From assembly GCA_949987705.1 (NCBI GenBank), contig OX465282.1, positions 90,942,070-91,006,069 of the forward strand: a stretch of DNA of 64,000 bases, given 5' to 3'. Under the pieces are notes generated by a model. The model saw only the letters and a program-made list of their open reading frames with translations, did not search any database and was not told where the DNA came from. The position numbers were made by a program, and so were the translations under genes. This DNA comes from Thereva unica (Eukaryota > Arthropoda > Insecta > Diptera > Therevidae). Below, one piece after another: positions 21,453-32,838 of this stretch; the first letter of the stretch is position 1, and each line of letters opens with the position of its first letter.

Positions 21453-22101
21453 TGATACTCATACCGATCGCGATGTTAATAAAAAAGTAGTCTACCATTT
21501 TGTGTTGGCTACCGTTTTGTTCCGGCCGCCATTTTGAATTTGGAATGACACCAAATAGAGATTTGATTTTTCATTTGATACCCATGTCGGCAGTCGGTGA
21601 GCACAATTGTGGGCCGCATTCTTGAAACGGCCATCTTGATTTTTTACAAAATGGTCAGATTGCATTGTCACGTGAACTATATAATATATACATATACACA
21701 TACATATGCATATACATATTATGTATGTGTGCAAAATTTGAAGCTGATCAGTTATATGGAAGTGGGACAAAATCAATTTTCAACATTTGTCTGCATACTT
21801 ACATCCATACAAACATTCAGGTAGAGCTAATACATAGTGTATATAAATAGCTTAAAACATTCCCGCCCAAAATACTGAATCTTCCATTGAAAGTCCCATC
21901 CCAATCGGATTAGCCGTTTCCGAGATTATCCCGGACAAACAGACAGACACATACAGACGTACAGACATACAGTCATACAGCCAGACAAAAATTTTAAAAA
22001 TGCGTGATTTCGTTTTAAAATCATGTAAACAACCATATAAACTTAGAAAAACACAATTATTTTTAAATCACAGACAGACACTCCAATTATATTTATATAG
22101 A
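21453..22101 (-). repeat. Right arm of the long inverted repeat; Helitron-like 5' end at 22101
   Basis: On the minus strand starts A|TCTATATAAATATAATTGGA at 22101. It then has GTGTCTGTCTGTGATTT and CTCGGAAACGGCTAATCCGA, and runs on to the CATTTGATACCCA modules. Complement of 18147-18790. An (ATACAT)n-like stretch lies at 21688-21722. Confidence 0.75.
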
Positions 22102-22525
22102 TTACATTATAAAATTTAAAAACAGTAAAACGAAACAAGTTAGTCCTTAATTGTTAAACCAGTATGGTTAGATATCCAATCCAAATAGGACGTGATGCGG
22201 GTATAGGCCACTGGAAAACCAAGTTCACACTTGCCACTACCAGCATGAATAGATGTTTATATAGAGTTAACCCTTCTAGCACAGAAGGCGCACTTTACAG
22301 CTAAGCGTGAAAATCTATATATACATACGCATACATACATATATATAGGTATATATATGTATATATATACATATATAGAGTTTCCCTTCTAATACAGAAG
22401 GTGCACTTCCCAGCAGGGCTGAGAAATGTTTACCACTGCCGTGGCTCAGCTGAGACATGCAAACATAAAATATTAAAAAAAAAAAAAAGTGCCATGGCTT
22501 CTCGATGGCACAGTAGACATGAATA
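22102..22525. other. Non-coding, with short microsatellites
   Basis: Holds a direct repeat (CTTCTAGCACAGAAGG near 22273 and CTTCTAATACAGAAGG near 22387), a TATATA/ACATAC run at 22316-22376 and a poly-A run at 22474-22487. No gene seen. Confidence 0.5.
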
Positions 22526-22551
22526 GACTCCAAGGATAAGACATATTCATG

Positions 22552-24055
22552 TCAAAAACGAAAACAAAAACAATAAAAACAACAAAAACAGCAAAAACAA
22601 CAAAAACAACAAAAGCAGCAAAAACAACAAAAACAACAAAACCAACAAAAACAGCAAAAACAGCAAAAACAACAAAAACAACAAAACAGCAAAAACAACA
22701 AAAACAGCAAAAACCACAAAAACAGCAAAAACAGCAAAACAGCAAAAACAACAAAAACAGCAAAAACAACAAAAACAACAAAAACAACAAAAACAACAAA
22801 AACAAATAAAACAACAAAAACAGCAAAAACAACAAAAACAGCAAAAGCAACAAAAACGACAAAAACAACAAAAACAGCAAAAACAGCAAAAACAACAAAA
22901 ACAACAAAAACAGCAAAAACAACAAAAACAACAAAAACAGCAAAAACAACAAAAACAAATAAAACAACAAAAACAAATAAAACAACAAAAACAGCAAAAA
23001 CAACAAAAACAGCAAAAGCAACAAAAACAACAAAAACAGCAAAAACAACAAAACCAACAAAAACAGAAAAAACAACAAAAACAACAAAAACAACAAAAAC
23101 AGCAAAAACAGCAAAAACAACAAAAACAACAAAACAGCAAAAACAACAAAAACAGCAAAAACCACAAAAACAGCAAAAACAGCAAAACAGCAAAAACAAC
23201 AAAAACAGCAAAAACAACAAAAACAGCAAAAACAACAAAAACAACAAAAACAACAAAAACAAATAAAACAACAAAAACAGCAAAAACAACAAAAACAGCA
23301 AAAGCAACAAAAACGACAAAAACAACAAAAACAGCAAAAACAACAAAACCAACAAAAACAGCAAAAACAACAAAAACAACAAAAACAACAAAAACAGCAA
23401 AAACAACAAAAACAACAAAACAACAAAAACAGCAAAAACAACAAAAACAAATAAAACAACAAAAACAGCAAAAACAACAAAAACAGCAAAAGCAACAAAA
23501 ACAACAAAAACAGCAAAAACAACAAAACCAACAAAAACAGAAAAAACAACAAAAACAACAAAAACAACAAAAACAACAAAAACAGCAAAAACAACAAAAA
23601 CAACAAAAACAACAAAAAGAACAAAACAACAAAACCAACAAAAACAGCAAAAACAACAAAAACAACAAAACCAACAAAAACAGCAAAAACAACCAAACCA
23701 ACAAAAACAGCAAAAACAACAAAAACAACGAAAACAGCAAAAACAACAAATAACACAAAACCAACAAAAACAGCAAAAACAACAAAAACAGCAAAAACAA
23801 CAAAAACAGCAAAAACAATAAAAACAACAAAAACAGCAAAAGCAACAAAAACAACAAAAACAGGAAAAGCAACAAAAACAAAAAAAACTGCAAAAGCAAC
23901 AAAAACAGCAAAAACAACAAAAACACCAAAAAAACAAAAACTGCAAAAGCAACAAAAACAACAAAAACAACAAAAACAGCAAAAACAACAAAAACAGCAA
24001 AAACAGCAAAAGCAACAAAAACAACAAAAACAGCAAAAAAACAAAAATTTATCCT
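22552..24055. repeat. 1.5-kb minisatellite, 9-bp unit CAAAAACAR
   Basis: Roughly 160 tandem copies of CAAAAACAA/CAAAAACAG with sporadic variants (CAAATAAAA, CCAACAAAA, GGAAAAGCA) and larger repeated blocks: AAACAAATAAAACAACAAAA recurs at about 22801, 22953, 22969, 23259 and 23441. Because the unit is a multiple of three and lacks stops on the complement, three frames are open for 460-523 codons there (LLFLLF, CCFCCF, VFAVF). They have no codon bias or domain and are not genes. Flanked by a direct repeat (22525-22556 and 24120-24150). Confidence 0.95.
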
Positions 24056-24119
24056 AAAAGTATGCTAAACAATAATGACTCATGGTAACGATTTTCGTCT
24101 CCGCACATTCTTTCAAATA

Positions 24120-24150
24120 GACTCCAGGGATAAGACATATTCATGTCAAA
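24120..24150. repeat. Direct repeat flanking the minisatellite
   Basis: GACTCCAGGGATAAGACATA then TTCATGTCAAAA here matches GACTCCAAGGATAAGACATA then TTCATGTCAAAA at 22525-22556. On the minus strand the segment lies in the 3' UTR of the LINE ORF ending at 24220. Confidence 0.85.
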
Positions 24151-24219
24151 ACATAAAAGATCAAAAACATTAAACAGAGAAGCATGCAAAACTAAAAAGG
24201 GAGTGAGGCACGCAGAGAG

Positions 24220-26060
24220 TCACGCCACATTGAGAATGGTCCTTTTAAGGACAACTTCACTGGTTAGCAAGCTAAACACACTCCTATTGTTGTTAGTATT
24301 TATAAGCATGCGATTAACGGGTTCGAACATGCCATAATTGGTGTTAGAGGAATTAATGTGCAAGAGAGGTTCACCTCTCAGGTTGTAGTTATTCACTCTA
24401 AATGACGCGCGGTTTCTTAAGAAACCAGAGTCCACCTTGTCATTCATCAGTCGATGAACGAATATAACGTCAGCGACCTCACGGCGCTTATGGAGGGAGC
24501 TTAAGTTGAGCAATTTAAGTCTGTTCTCATAAGGCGGAAGAGCGAGTGGGTCATCCCACGGGAGGTGGCTGAGTGCAAACCGGACGAACTTCCTTTGAAC
24601 CGATTCGATTCTACTAACATGGGAGGAATAGTAAGGAGACCATACCTGGGAAGCGTAGTCAAGCAAAGGCCTAACCAAAGATACGTACAGGTGTTTAGTG
24701 ACGAGGGGGTTGTTGAACTCTTTGGACCATCTTTTTATAAATCCCAGGACTGAATTGCCCTTGGAGGAGATATAATTGATGTGGGTGGAGAAATCCAACT
24801 TACTTTCTAACCTAACCCCCAGATCGATTACAGATTCAGTACGGGAGACCTTGTTGTCAAGGAAAGTATAGTCATAAGTTATAACACCACGTTTCCTACC
24901 AAAAGTCATGATCTCGCATTTACTAATATTAAGCACAAGGTTGTTGTTGGAACACCAAGAATAGAAGGTGTTTAGATCTGCTTGCAGAAGTTTGCAATCC
25001 TCTATACTCCTAATGTGGCGATACAGTTTGATGTCATCAGCGTAAATAAGGATTTTACAGTGCTTTAGCAGGGTAACAATATCGTCAATTGATAAAATAA
25101 AAAGAAGAGGGCCAAGATGACTGCCTTGCGGGACTCCAGAGGACGCTTCGATGTTCTTCGATTTGACTCCGCGGAATAGAACCTGGTAGGTTCTATCGGC
25201 TAAGTACGACTGGAACCAATCCACAAGGGCATGCGGAAAGCCTAATTTCTTTAGTTTAAGAACTATAATAGAGTGGGAGAGCTTGTCGAAAGCCTTACTA
25301 AAATCTGTATAGACACAGTCAGTTTGGCAGCCAGTGACAAAGCCTCTAATTGTGTGTGAAGAGAACTCCAGTAAATTAGTATTAGTGGAACGGGCTGCAA
25401 GAAAACCATGTTGGTTTGTTGAGATAAGCCTCTTGCAGATAGGGGCGATAGCAGAATAAATAATAGATTCGAAGAGTTTTGGTATAGACGATAACTTCGC
25501 AATTGGCCTATAATTAGATATTTCGTTTTTACAGCCTTTCTTATGGACAGGTATAATAAAAGAGTTCTTCCATAAGGTTGGGAAGCGCCCTTTATTTAGG
25601 GATTTTTGAAATAAACATAGAAGAGGAGACAGTAGGGCCCCTGCACAGGATTTTAGAACAGCTGGAGGGACTCCATCAGGGCCGGACGAAAAATCTTGTG
25701 GAAGTTCATTTATATGTTTCGAGATATCATCCCTGGTTATAGACAGGGAAAAGTTTTGAGCCGTTTGGATTGCATTGATATGTCGAAAATTGTCTTCATC
25801 TGGTTGGAATATAGGGGACGAGAAAGATTTGAGGAAGAACGATACAAAATTTTCACAAATTTCGGCTGAATTAGATCTAAGGGAGTTCTCGTATTGCATG
25901 GTGTAAGGGTAATTATCAACTTTTTTCTTTGTGTTGATAAATTGAAAGAATGCTCTGGGATCACCATACACTTTACCTTCCATGTTTCTGAGGTACTCTT
26001 TATAGAGGGTTTCGGAGAGAGCATGAAATTGGTCATAGCAATTGAGAAATGCATCGAAAC
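24220..26060 (-). CDS. LINE ORF2 (RT and C-terminal part), 5'-truncated
   Basis: A 587-codon uninterrupted ORF (25983-24220). Open sequence continues upstream in the same frame to about 26060 (SFDAFLNCYDQFHALSETLY). RT blocks: GPDGVPPAVLKSC, IIPVHKKGCKNEISNYRPIA, GFLAARSTNTNLLEF, VYTDFSKAFDKLSHSIIVLK (Asp), SSGVPQGSHLGPLLFILSID and ILIYADDIKLY (YADD). The C-terminal region has LDYASQVWSPYYSSHVSRIE and ends RTILNVA. Resembles the Jockey/I group. Endonuclease and ORF1 are absent. It lies inside the serine protease gene, same strand, so 5' truncation on insertion is likely. The RT could still be enzymatically intact. Confidence 0.88.
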
Positions 26061-26069
26061 TCGCAGTGT

Positions 26070-26905
26070 TGTTATACCAACTATAGTTATTGATTTGTCT
26101 GATTCCTTAATAACTAATGGCCCGCCTGAATCCCCGAAACAAGGGGATTTTCCCCCTTTTCCACTTGTACATACATGTGTGTCTTTAATAGGAGGAAAGA
26201 TAATCGAGCATAGCATGTTAGATATAATTTTAATTTCAACATAGCAAAGAACAGGCGAAACCTGTGGACGCTCATCACTAGTGTCACCCCATCCAGTAGC
26301 AGTTACAAGTTTGCCTGTTAAATCAGGTAGGCTACGAGGTGGAAGATGTAACGGTTGAATATTTTGAGTAAGTTCAACAGGGTTTGGAAGTTTAACCAAA
26401 GCGATATCGTTGGGAAATTGTAGAAAATTCCATTTCTCGTGGATGATGATGTTAGTTTTTGGAATTTCGATTCTAAGCTCTCCATCAGTTTGCTCCGTTA
26501 TGTTGTGCGATCCAAGAGCTACGAGAAGACTTGATTTGAAACTGAAATTGTAATGATATATGTATATGGTATTTTTTTCTTATATCCTCTGATAAATTTG
26601 TATTTAAGTTATAATGCTTACAAAAACATGCAACGAGCTGCAGTAAGGATGTATTCTGTAGAGATTAAAGAACCGCCGTACACAAAATCTCGACCGTCAA
26701 GTAGTGCAACTTGATACGGAAAGGAATGAGGAACAGCTTCCTCTCCCCCAACAATCTTTTCTTGTGCAATTGCTTTACAAGTTTTCGACTTAATGATCGG
26801 CGATGTATCAATATTTTCTTGACGAACTTCCAACCAGTTCCAACCGACGGACAAAATTGCCAGGAAACAAATCGTGAAAAAGCTTTTCATTGTTACGCCT
26901 TTCAA
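26070..26905 (-). pseudogene. Secreted chymotrypsin-like serine protease, His-to-Arg, 3' end lost to LINE insertion
   Basis: Exon 1 is 26905-26632 (a second Met at 26890 gives the signal peptide MKSFFTICFLAILSVG), with the activation site KIVGGEEAVPHSFPYQVAL and the first catalytic block LTAARC. A 90-bp GT-AG intron (26631-26542) follows. Exon 2 runs from 26541 with NDIALVKL (catalytic Asp), ATGWGDTSDE and CFGDSGGPLV (catalytic Ser). The residue six before Ser195 is Ser, suggesting a chymotrypsin-type pocket. The catalytic His of AAHC is Arg here, so the product would be a protease homologue. The last ~35 residues are replaced by LINE sequence. Family members are usually about 250 residues. 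The only host-type gene in the window. Confidence 0.85.
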
Positions 26906-27500
26906 GTGAGATTCTTAACTGGCAATTATTTAGCTTTAGCCGGCGTTTATAGCTTGAAGAAAGCTTCATTTAACTATAATAATCGATTTCTGCGTGTCCT
27001 AGTCGAATTTTACATAGTTGAAATAGAAAAAATCAGACGACTTTCATAATATAATTTGAAAATTTAAACGATCTTTATCGGCATAAATAATAATTTATCC
27101 ATAACAAATCCCCTTCTATTACCTGCAACTCCTTTAGGTTGTAAGGTATACCTAATACCTGCTACATATGTGTATAATTTTATCGTTCAAATTGTTAGAT
27201 TTTTGTACGAAATATAGAGCCGTTTGTGACCGTCTTTATGGTAGATCGACGGGCTGCCAGCAACGTTATCGCATTCCCACCGATATCCGAGCGTTTGACG
27301 GTTATAACTATCAATGGAACGATCAAGACCAGCGGCGGCCCTAGCCATTGTTGAGGGTGGAGCGAGATTGTCTTTCGGCGCCTTTTGGTCGAAGCTTTCA
27401 CTTAACATAAATGGTATTTCCAGTTGTCCTAGTTAAAACTTCCAAGCTCCTATAAGGATTTCGATGGTGGTTTCAGGGTCACAGCCCTGCTTGTAGCGGC
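26906..27500. other. No gene; upstream region of the protease gene
   Basis: AT-rich. It probably contains the protease promoter, on the minus strand upstream of 26905; TATAGCTTGAAGAAAGCTTC near 26949 could include core elements but no TATA box can be assigned with confidence. 27187-27410 holds short overlapping ORFs with no recognisable content. Confidence 0.35.
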
Positions 27501-28420
27501 AATAGAGGAAGCATGTCTTCTCAGAGTTGCTTCCCCGACGTTTCGCCAACAGCACCACCTTCTTTGGAGGCTATTTGGTTGTTTGTATTGCATTGTTGGG
27601 CCTTAGGTCCTGCCCCAGCCAGTAAGGTTGAGATGGTGGAGAGAGTCACCTTCTCGTTCAAAGAGGCTTCTCCTACCATCAGCTGTATCGCAGTGTTCAC
27701 CATCCTAACAACGTCATCTCTGTGAATTTTATGCGGTGCACTTCGTGGATTATTCTCCACTCCTACACCCTTAGGGTCTTCTTTTGGACCCCTATCTTTT
27801 TCAACATAATGCCAGTGAAGTCTTCTCTGCTGCCGGGAAGTGAGCGGCTGCTTATTCCCGTCTACAGCAACAAGGCTTGCTCCTTCCAGGAATTAAGGCG
27901 GCTCATCATAGGGGACGCACCGAATCCTAGAGACCTGGGCTGTTCTGAGATTTGAGCCAATTCGGCTATCACCTCCAGAAGACTTCCATGCACGGTAACT
28001 AGTTGTTTCGTGGTCAGGAGAGTCTCCGGATTCTTAGTCGCAAGCACGTTAATTTTGACACTTTCTGCTATTTGACAGAAGGTGGGCTTTGGAGTCGTTC
28101 TAGACTTCATTGTGGTTGCGTCCGACTTTTCTGAAGGCTTTTCAAACTGTATGGCCAAAGCCTTCGCTCTTTTCGACCAGCCTCTACACGGGAGTAGTCA
28201 ACTTCCAGATATCGCGTTAAACGTTTTCGGGCTGCGCCAGCTCTTCTTCTGAAAGCGGTCGTTTTTTCGATTCGCCTCTCGGATTACGTGCCATTACTTT
28301 CGCAGGAGATCTAAGAAGATCTCCCAATGAAAAAGTAATCTCAACGACCTCACTGAAGAAGAATCCCGAAAACTTTCCTTCACTGGGACCACATTCGACA
28401 CCTTGATTCATGGATCCAAA
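27500..28420 (-). other. Degenerate, possibly retrotransposon ORF1/gag-like
   Basis: Three short minus-strand ORFs in different frames (28411-28217, 28158-27862, 27760-27521) follow each other and are polar and helix-rich (for example KQLVTVHGSLLEVIAELAQI and NEKVTLSTISTLLAGAGPKA). This could be a frameshifted LINE ORF1 or gag gene. No zinc knuckle or other diagnostic motif is visible, so the call is weak. 28420-28960 shows nothing recognisable. Confidence 0.3.
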
Positions 28421-28964
28421 AATATCGAACTGGCCTTGTAGGTCGTTCTTTTGGGAGCTGTGGAAACCCCAGAACTGTTTGGAGCGTGAAGAAGTGCTCC
28501 ATCTTCAAAAGTTTTTTTAATGTATTTCTATACTGATACCACGTGCTGGGCGAGAAATGACGGTCGCCCATGACAGAGCTCCGTATCCCCATTGGAAGGA
28601 TAATTCAAACCGAAGTTCGCCTGGTATCCGAAGTCCATCGTTAGTAGTACATTCACGCAGTACCATTCATAACTTCAGTACAATTGTTTACACATTATGG
28701 TTGCTGTTTTTATCGAGTTTATATCCGCCGGATTCAATCTGCTCCATAGATCTAGAGCAAAATGTGGCCTAAGTCCATGTACGATCGGTCTTAGAGTCAG
28801 TGCTCCCTGCTTGTGCCGTGTTCGAGTCATATTGATGATTACACAGACTTGGCTAGCTTCAAACAACGCCCTCAAAAAGTGCCATCAAAATCTTATGTTT
28901 TGCTTGAATTTTTTTCGCATTAATTTTGGCACCCCTTACCACTCCACTCGCTCTACCACAGGGC

Positions 28965-29090
28965 CGGCGCTGATCAAGACCCATATTTTATCCGTTTATA
29001 CGCCAACGAGATCAGCACGGACGCCAACAAGGACGAATTTTACGATCAGCTTCAACAGACGTTGGATATGATACCTCCTGAAGAGGATTA
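28965..29090 (+). pseudogene. RTE-like LINE endonuclease scrap
   Basis: The plus-strand translation gives RLYANEISTDANKDEFYDQL followed by QQTLDMIPPEED and a stop. This resembles the YAPT...A...KDEFY.QL...L..IP..D block of RTE-type endonucleases (often labelled craniofacial development protein 2-like). No further domain follows. Confidence 0.5.
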
Positions 29091-29432
29091 GCCATAAGAC
29101 GAGCCGAGAAACTTCCCGATGGGTCGGCTGTTCAGACAGTGGCTGAAAGTATGTCTAAGTGACCTACCAACCTATCTTCATAAACATTTACTTTACCGAA
29201 AATAAAGAATCGGAATGAATTTGTTCATTTTCTTAACAAATTGTTGTAGGATTTTTGCACTTTTTTTCTGTATTTTACACTATTATTTGCCTATATAATT
29301 AATCAGCTAAAATTTTTGATGAACTCTGGGTGAGTAGTGGATGTGTAGTAGGACGTGTTAAAGACCGCACAACTTTAACAATTTGGATAGCGGTTTTATG
29401 AGTGAAAATATACTTATGTTTGAGTTAATTCT
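29091..29432. other. Non-coding stretch
   Basis: No gene seen. AATAAAGAAT at about 29201 resembles a polyadenylation signal in the plus direction. The env fragment to the right ends here without its C-terminal half. Confidence 0.4.
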
Positions 29433-30225
29433 TTATTTCCTTTTACTGATCGCCACATCTTCTAATCTAAGTTCCTCGCGCTTGCCCTTACATCTTATTG
29501 CTGCAATAGTGGGCTTGCTTGCTATTACCAACCATGTATTTTGCATGTGCAAATACTTCCAGATGACCTCAGGGGCGTTCAACTTTGTCATTGTACATGG
29601 GTATGGATCCTGACGTTGGTAGATTTCATCTATGATGCAGTTTGCGTTTGTGTCAATGTGGCTTACAACTGTTGGCGTGCACAATATTCCCTCTGCTTCT
29701 TGTGGTGTGCATGTGGTGAATTCTCTTTCCGTCATCTCAAAGTAGGTTTGATCATTATAGTTTACCGCTAGTATAGGATTTGTTATTAATGGGAGTATAT
29801 ACGTGGTGCTATTTGTACATTGAGGAATTGGCGTTATCTGTAGCAGTGTATATTTATTTACTTCAATGATGTATAAGAAACCAAAGATATGAATGCCAGT
29901 CTCATCTACTGCTACTTCAATTGGTTTGTGGGAATGGTGGGTGATTTCAAGACTTGTTGGTAGTTTGGATGGAACGTTATTAATGATGTCGAGTAGTTTG
30001 CTGGGAGATATGAACTCTAGTAATGCTCCTTTTCCCAAAAATGCCTCAGTAAACCGAGTATACTGGAGTTCCAGTTCATCTATAAGACTGCTTGCCAATT
30101 GGTATGCAGTTATTATATGTGAATAGCTGCTTTATTATTATCCACAGTAGAGAACCAACCTGGCACCTTATTTATTTCTTCTAACGCCATATTTAGTTTT
30201 TGAAGTGTTAACTTCTTTAGGCGCG
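29433..30225 (-). pseudogene. Env-like protein fragment of a roo-like BEL/Pao element (second piece)
   Basis: 221 codons (30098-29433), with related sequence in other frames up to about 30225 (NMALEEINKVPGWFSTV). Visible features: an LLDIINNVPSKLP segment, several Cys, and ECxxxx-type spacing around CTPQEAEGILC. This is the pattern of insect retroelement envelope proteins related to baculovirus F-type fusion proteins. Transmembrane region and C-terminus are missing, frameshifts are present, and it is separated from its first piece (35165-35669) by about 4.9 kb of inserted sequence. Not functional. Confidence 0.55.
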
Positions 30226-30329
30226 TTTGGCACTTTTTCGCTGGGGGTAAAACAAAGAATTCGCGACACGCGCACTTTGTTGCTACAACCGTTTCTGGAC
30301 ACTTGCTGCAATGATGGCGACACGCGCAT

Positions 30330-31250
30330 TTTATTGCTCACTCGTTTCTGGGCACTTGTGCCTATGCATGGAAACTTTTGGTTGAGCTCCATTTACAAAC
30401 AGCAGCGTATAATTACATGTGTGCGAGGCAAAATAGCCCGCGCTTGGTGAGAGGGAATGGGTTTGAATGTTGCAATGCAGAAGCTGCTCTCAGCATTCGT
30501 TTTATATTCTCGCAATGCAGACGCCGCTCTCAAAATCCATGGCATATTCTCGCACCCATTCATTTCATATTTTCACAATGCAGACGCCGCTCTTAGCATT
30601 CATTTCATCCTCTCGCACACATTCGCTGCTGTCTGTTGCTCTAGCTCGACCAAATTTTACTTACATATCTGGGGCACTTTTAGTCGAGGTCCAGTAAAGC
30701 GGCCCATACACGACAAGCATATTGTCCAACGCGGTTTGTCAAACAAAAACCTTTTTCTCCACTCACTTGTCAAACATGTTTGTCCTACTTCATTTGAGCT
30801 TGAAGCTACGGCCCAAAAAATTAAATCGGTTTTGATTTTCATCAAACGGCTTGTCAAACGTCGTGTTAAGCCGTCAAACAGGCCTATAGACGGTCAAATC
30901 CTCATGACTCAAACTCATGTTGGACAACATGCGTGACCGTGTATGGGCCGCTTAACAGACAGCAGCGATGGCGTGCGAGAATATGACATGAATTTTGAGA
31001 GCGGCGCGAGAATATAAAACGAATGCTGAGAGCAGCTTCTGCATTGCAACCAAAGATTATCTATTACAATAGATAAAATAGATAATCTTTGATTGCAACA
31101 TTCAAACCCATTCCCTCTCACCAAGCGCGGGCCATTTTGCCTCGCACACATGTAATTATACGCTGCTGTTTGTAAATGGAGCTCAACCAAAAGTTTCCAT
31201 GCTCTAGCCAGCTGCATAGGCACAAGTGCCCAGAAACGGGTGCGAACCAA
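30330..31250. repeat. Long inverted repeat (foldback) around a MITE
   Basis: The left arm (about 30330-30655) includes TGGGCACTTGTGCCTATGCA, GAGCTCCATTTACAAACAGC and TGAGAGGGAATGGGTTTGAA. The right arm (about 30956-31250) carries their complements in reverse order. The MITE 30698-30952 lies between. A perfect hairpin with AAAGATTATCTAT stems lies at about 31053-31095 in the right arm. Short ORFs here are mirror images of one another, not genes. Confidence 0.75.
30698..30952. mobile_element. 255-bp Harbinger-type MITE
   Basis: TIR AGCGGCCCATACACG at the left and its exact complement at the right. A 3-bp TSD TAA lies at 30695-30697 and 30953-30955. TAA/TTA targets are characteristic of PIF/Harbinger, and a Harbinger transposase lies 1.1 kb away, though a family link between them is unproven. 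Confidence 0.85.
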
Positions 31251-31254
31251 AAAT

Positions 31255-31660
31255 GCCCGTGACAATCGCTGCTGTCTGTTGCTGGACCTCGACTAAAAGT
31301 TGCCATGCTCTAGCCAGCTAAATGGCTGCAATATTTAAATATTTTGCTTGGATTAATCGCTTTCGGCGACATGGAATACGTTTCGGCGTTTCGCCTATTC
31401 GACTGCGCGTCTGTATTTTACGTACATATGTATCTGGGGCAGTATCCCAGTACGGAAAATCGCAAGTATTTACTAGCCGCGTTCTTTTTACGCCGAGATC
31501 CAGATCAGATCAGCCGAGCATAAAAGAACGGACTGGATCATGGAAGAAATTTTATTTTTCAAAGTTGTAACTCTGATTTTTGAAGTGTCAGTCTTGAATT
31601 GTCAGTCTTGAACTGTCAGTTTAAAGTGTTTACTTTCGCGTTTTAATTTGCCAAAAACAA
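31255..31660. other. Upstream region of the Harbinger gene
   Basis: No gene. Ends with tandem CAGTCTTGAA/CAGTCTTGAACTGTCAG near 31588-31620. GGACCTCGACTAAAAGTTGC near 31288 is the complement of the GTCGAGGTCCAG block near 30684. Confidence 0.4.
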
Positions 31661-31749
31661 AAATGAATTTGGACGAAATACAAGCTATCGAAGTTCGTAA
31701 AACTAAATAAATTTTATATTTGCTGGCATTTACCAATTTATAATTATAG

Positions 31750-32838
31750 ATGCTTTGGACAGATTCTGAGGATGGCGTAGTTTCAAGTGAGTTTTCGAGT
31801 GTAGACTCTTCAAGCGATGCCTCATCAGAAGAATTATCCTACGAAAGCCACCACAAAATTCGAAATTTTGTAAAAGTAATACATCTATATAGTGATCGCG
31901 ATTTTAAAAAACATTTGCGATTAAATCGATCAACCGTTCAAATGCTTATTGGTTAGTGATTTGGCAAATATAACTTACTTTTATTTATTGAAAGAATCAT
32001 AGTTATTTCAGATCGATATAAGAGAACGGAGTTTTTTAATAATGCGCGGAATAGAGGGCGAAAAAAAGTTGGAGCACAAAAAGAACTGTATATGTTTTTA
32101 TGGTACATGGCCAATACCAATTCTTTTCGCGAAGTTGCTAACTTGTTTGGAGTCACTAAATCCTGTGCTTGGCGAATTGTCCAACGAGTTTCTTCCTGGC
32201 TAGTTAAAATTAGTCATGAATATATAAAATGGCCTGAAGGACAGAATCTGGCACGAAATTCTAGAGCTTTTGAGAGTAATTGTAAACTGCCAGGTGTTTT
32301 GGGATGCATAGATGGATCCCATATAAAAATTAGAGCACCTTCTACAGCGAATGACAATCACTTTAATAGAAAAAGATTTTACAGTGTAGTTCTCCAAGCA
32401 GTTGTGGATTCCGACAAAAAATTTATAAACGTTTATTGTGGCGAACCCGGAAGTCTTCACGACAGTCGCGTCCTTCGAAGAAGTTCTTTGTATCGGAAAG
32501 CTTTAGAAAATGTTCGCTGTATGTTTCCAAACGATACCTTCTTGTTAGGCGATTCGGCCTATTCGTGCTTGGAATGGTTGATACCACCCTTTAAAGATAA
32601 CGGTCACTTAACTACCACTCAAAGGGCATTTAACAATTTGCAATCATCAGGGAGAGTTATAATTGAAAATGCTTTCGGTCTTCTAAAAACTCGTTACAGA
32701 AGATTATTACACTTCACTGAACAAATCCGTATAAATATGGTTGTCAATTTGATAGTTGCTGGGTGCGTTTTACACAATATTTGTATTGACAATCAAGATG
32801 AATTTGATGTAGATGAAGTGTTAAATGAATTTTTGTAG
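31750..32838 (+). CDS. PIF/Harbinger DDE transposase (two exons)
   Basis: Exon 1 31750-31951 (acidic, Ser-rich N-terminus, then RDFKKHLRLNRSTVQMLI), a 60-bp GT-AG intron 31952-32011, and exon 2 32012-32838. The splice joins in frame (codon GAT across the junction) and reads DRYKRTEFFNNARNRGRKKV, then FLWYMANTNSFREVANLFGV (helix-turn-helix). Catalytic set, numbered from the Met at 32092: D74 in GCIDGSHIKI, D154 in LLGDSAYS, E192 in RVIIENAFG. No internal stop, so this could be functional. A short exon from ATG 31664 (MNLDEIQAIE), spliced to 31750, is an alternative start. Its Myb/SANT partner gene is at 34390-34918. Confidence 0.85.

Noticed and set aside
22473..24044. Three overlapping minus-strand ORFs of 460-523 codons (LLFLLF, CCFCCF, VFAVF) and an 86-codon plus-strand ORF
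   Set aside because: They are translations of a 9-bp stop-free minisatellite in every frame; no domain, no codon bias, no start context.
30205..31306. Overlapping ORFs on both strands
   Set aside because: Mirror translations of a long inverted repeat and MITE.
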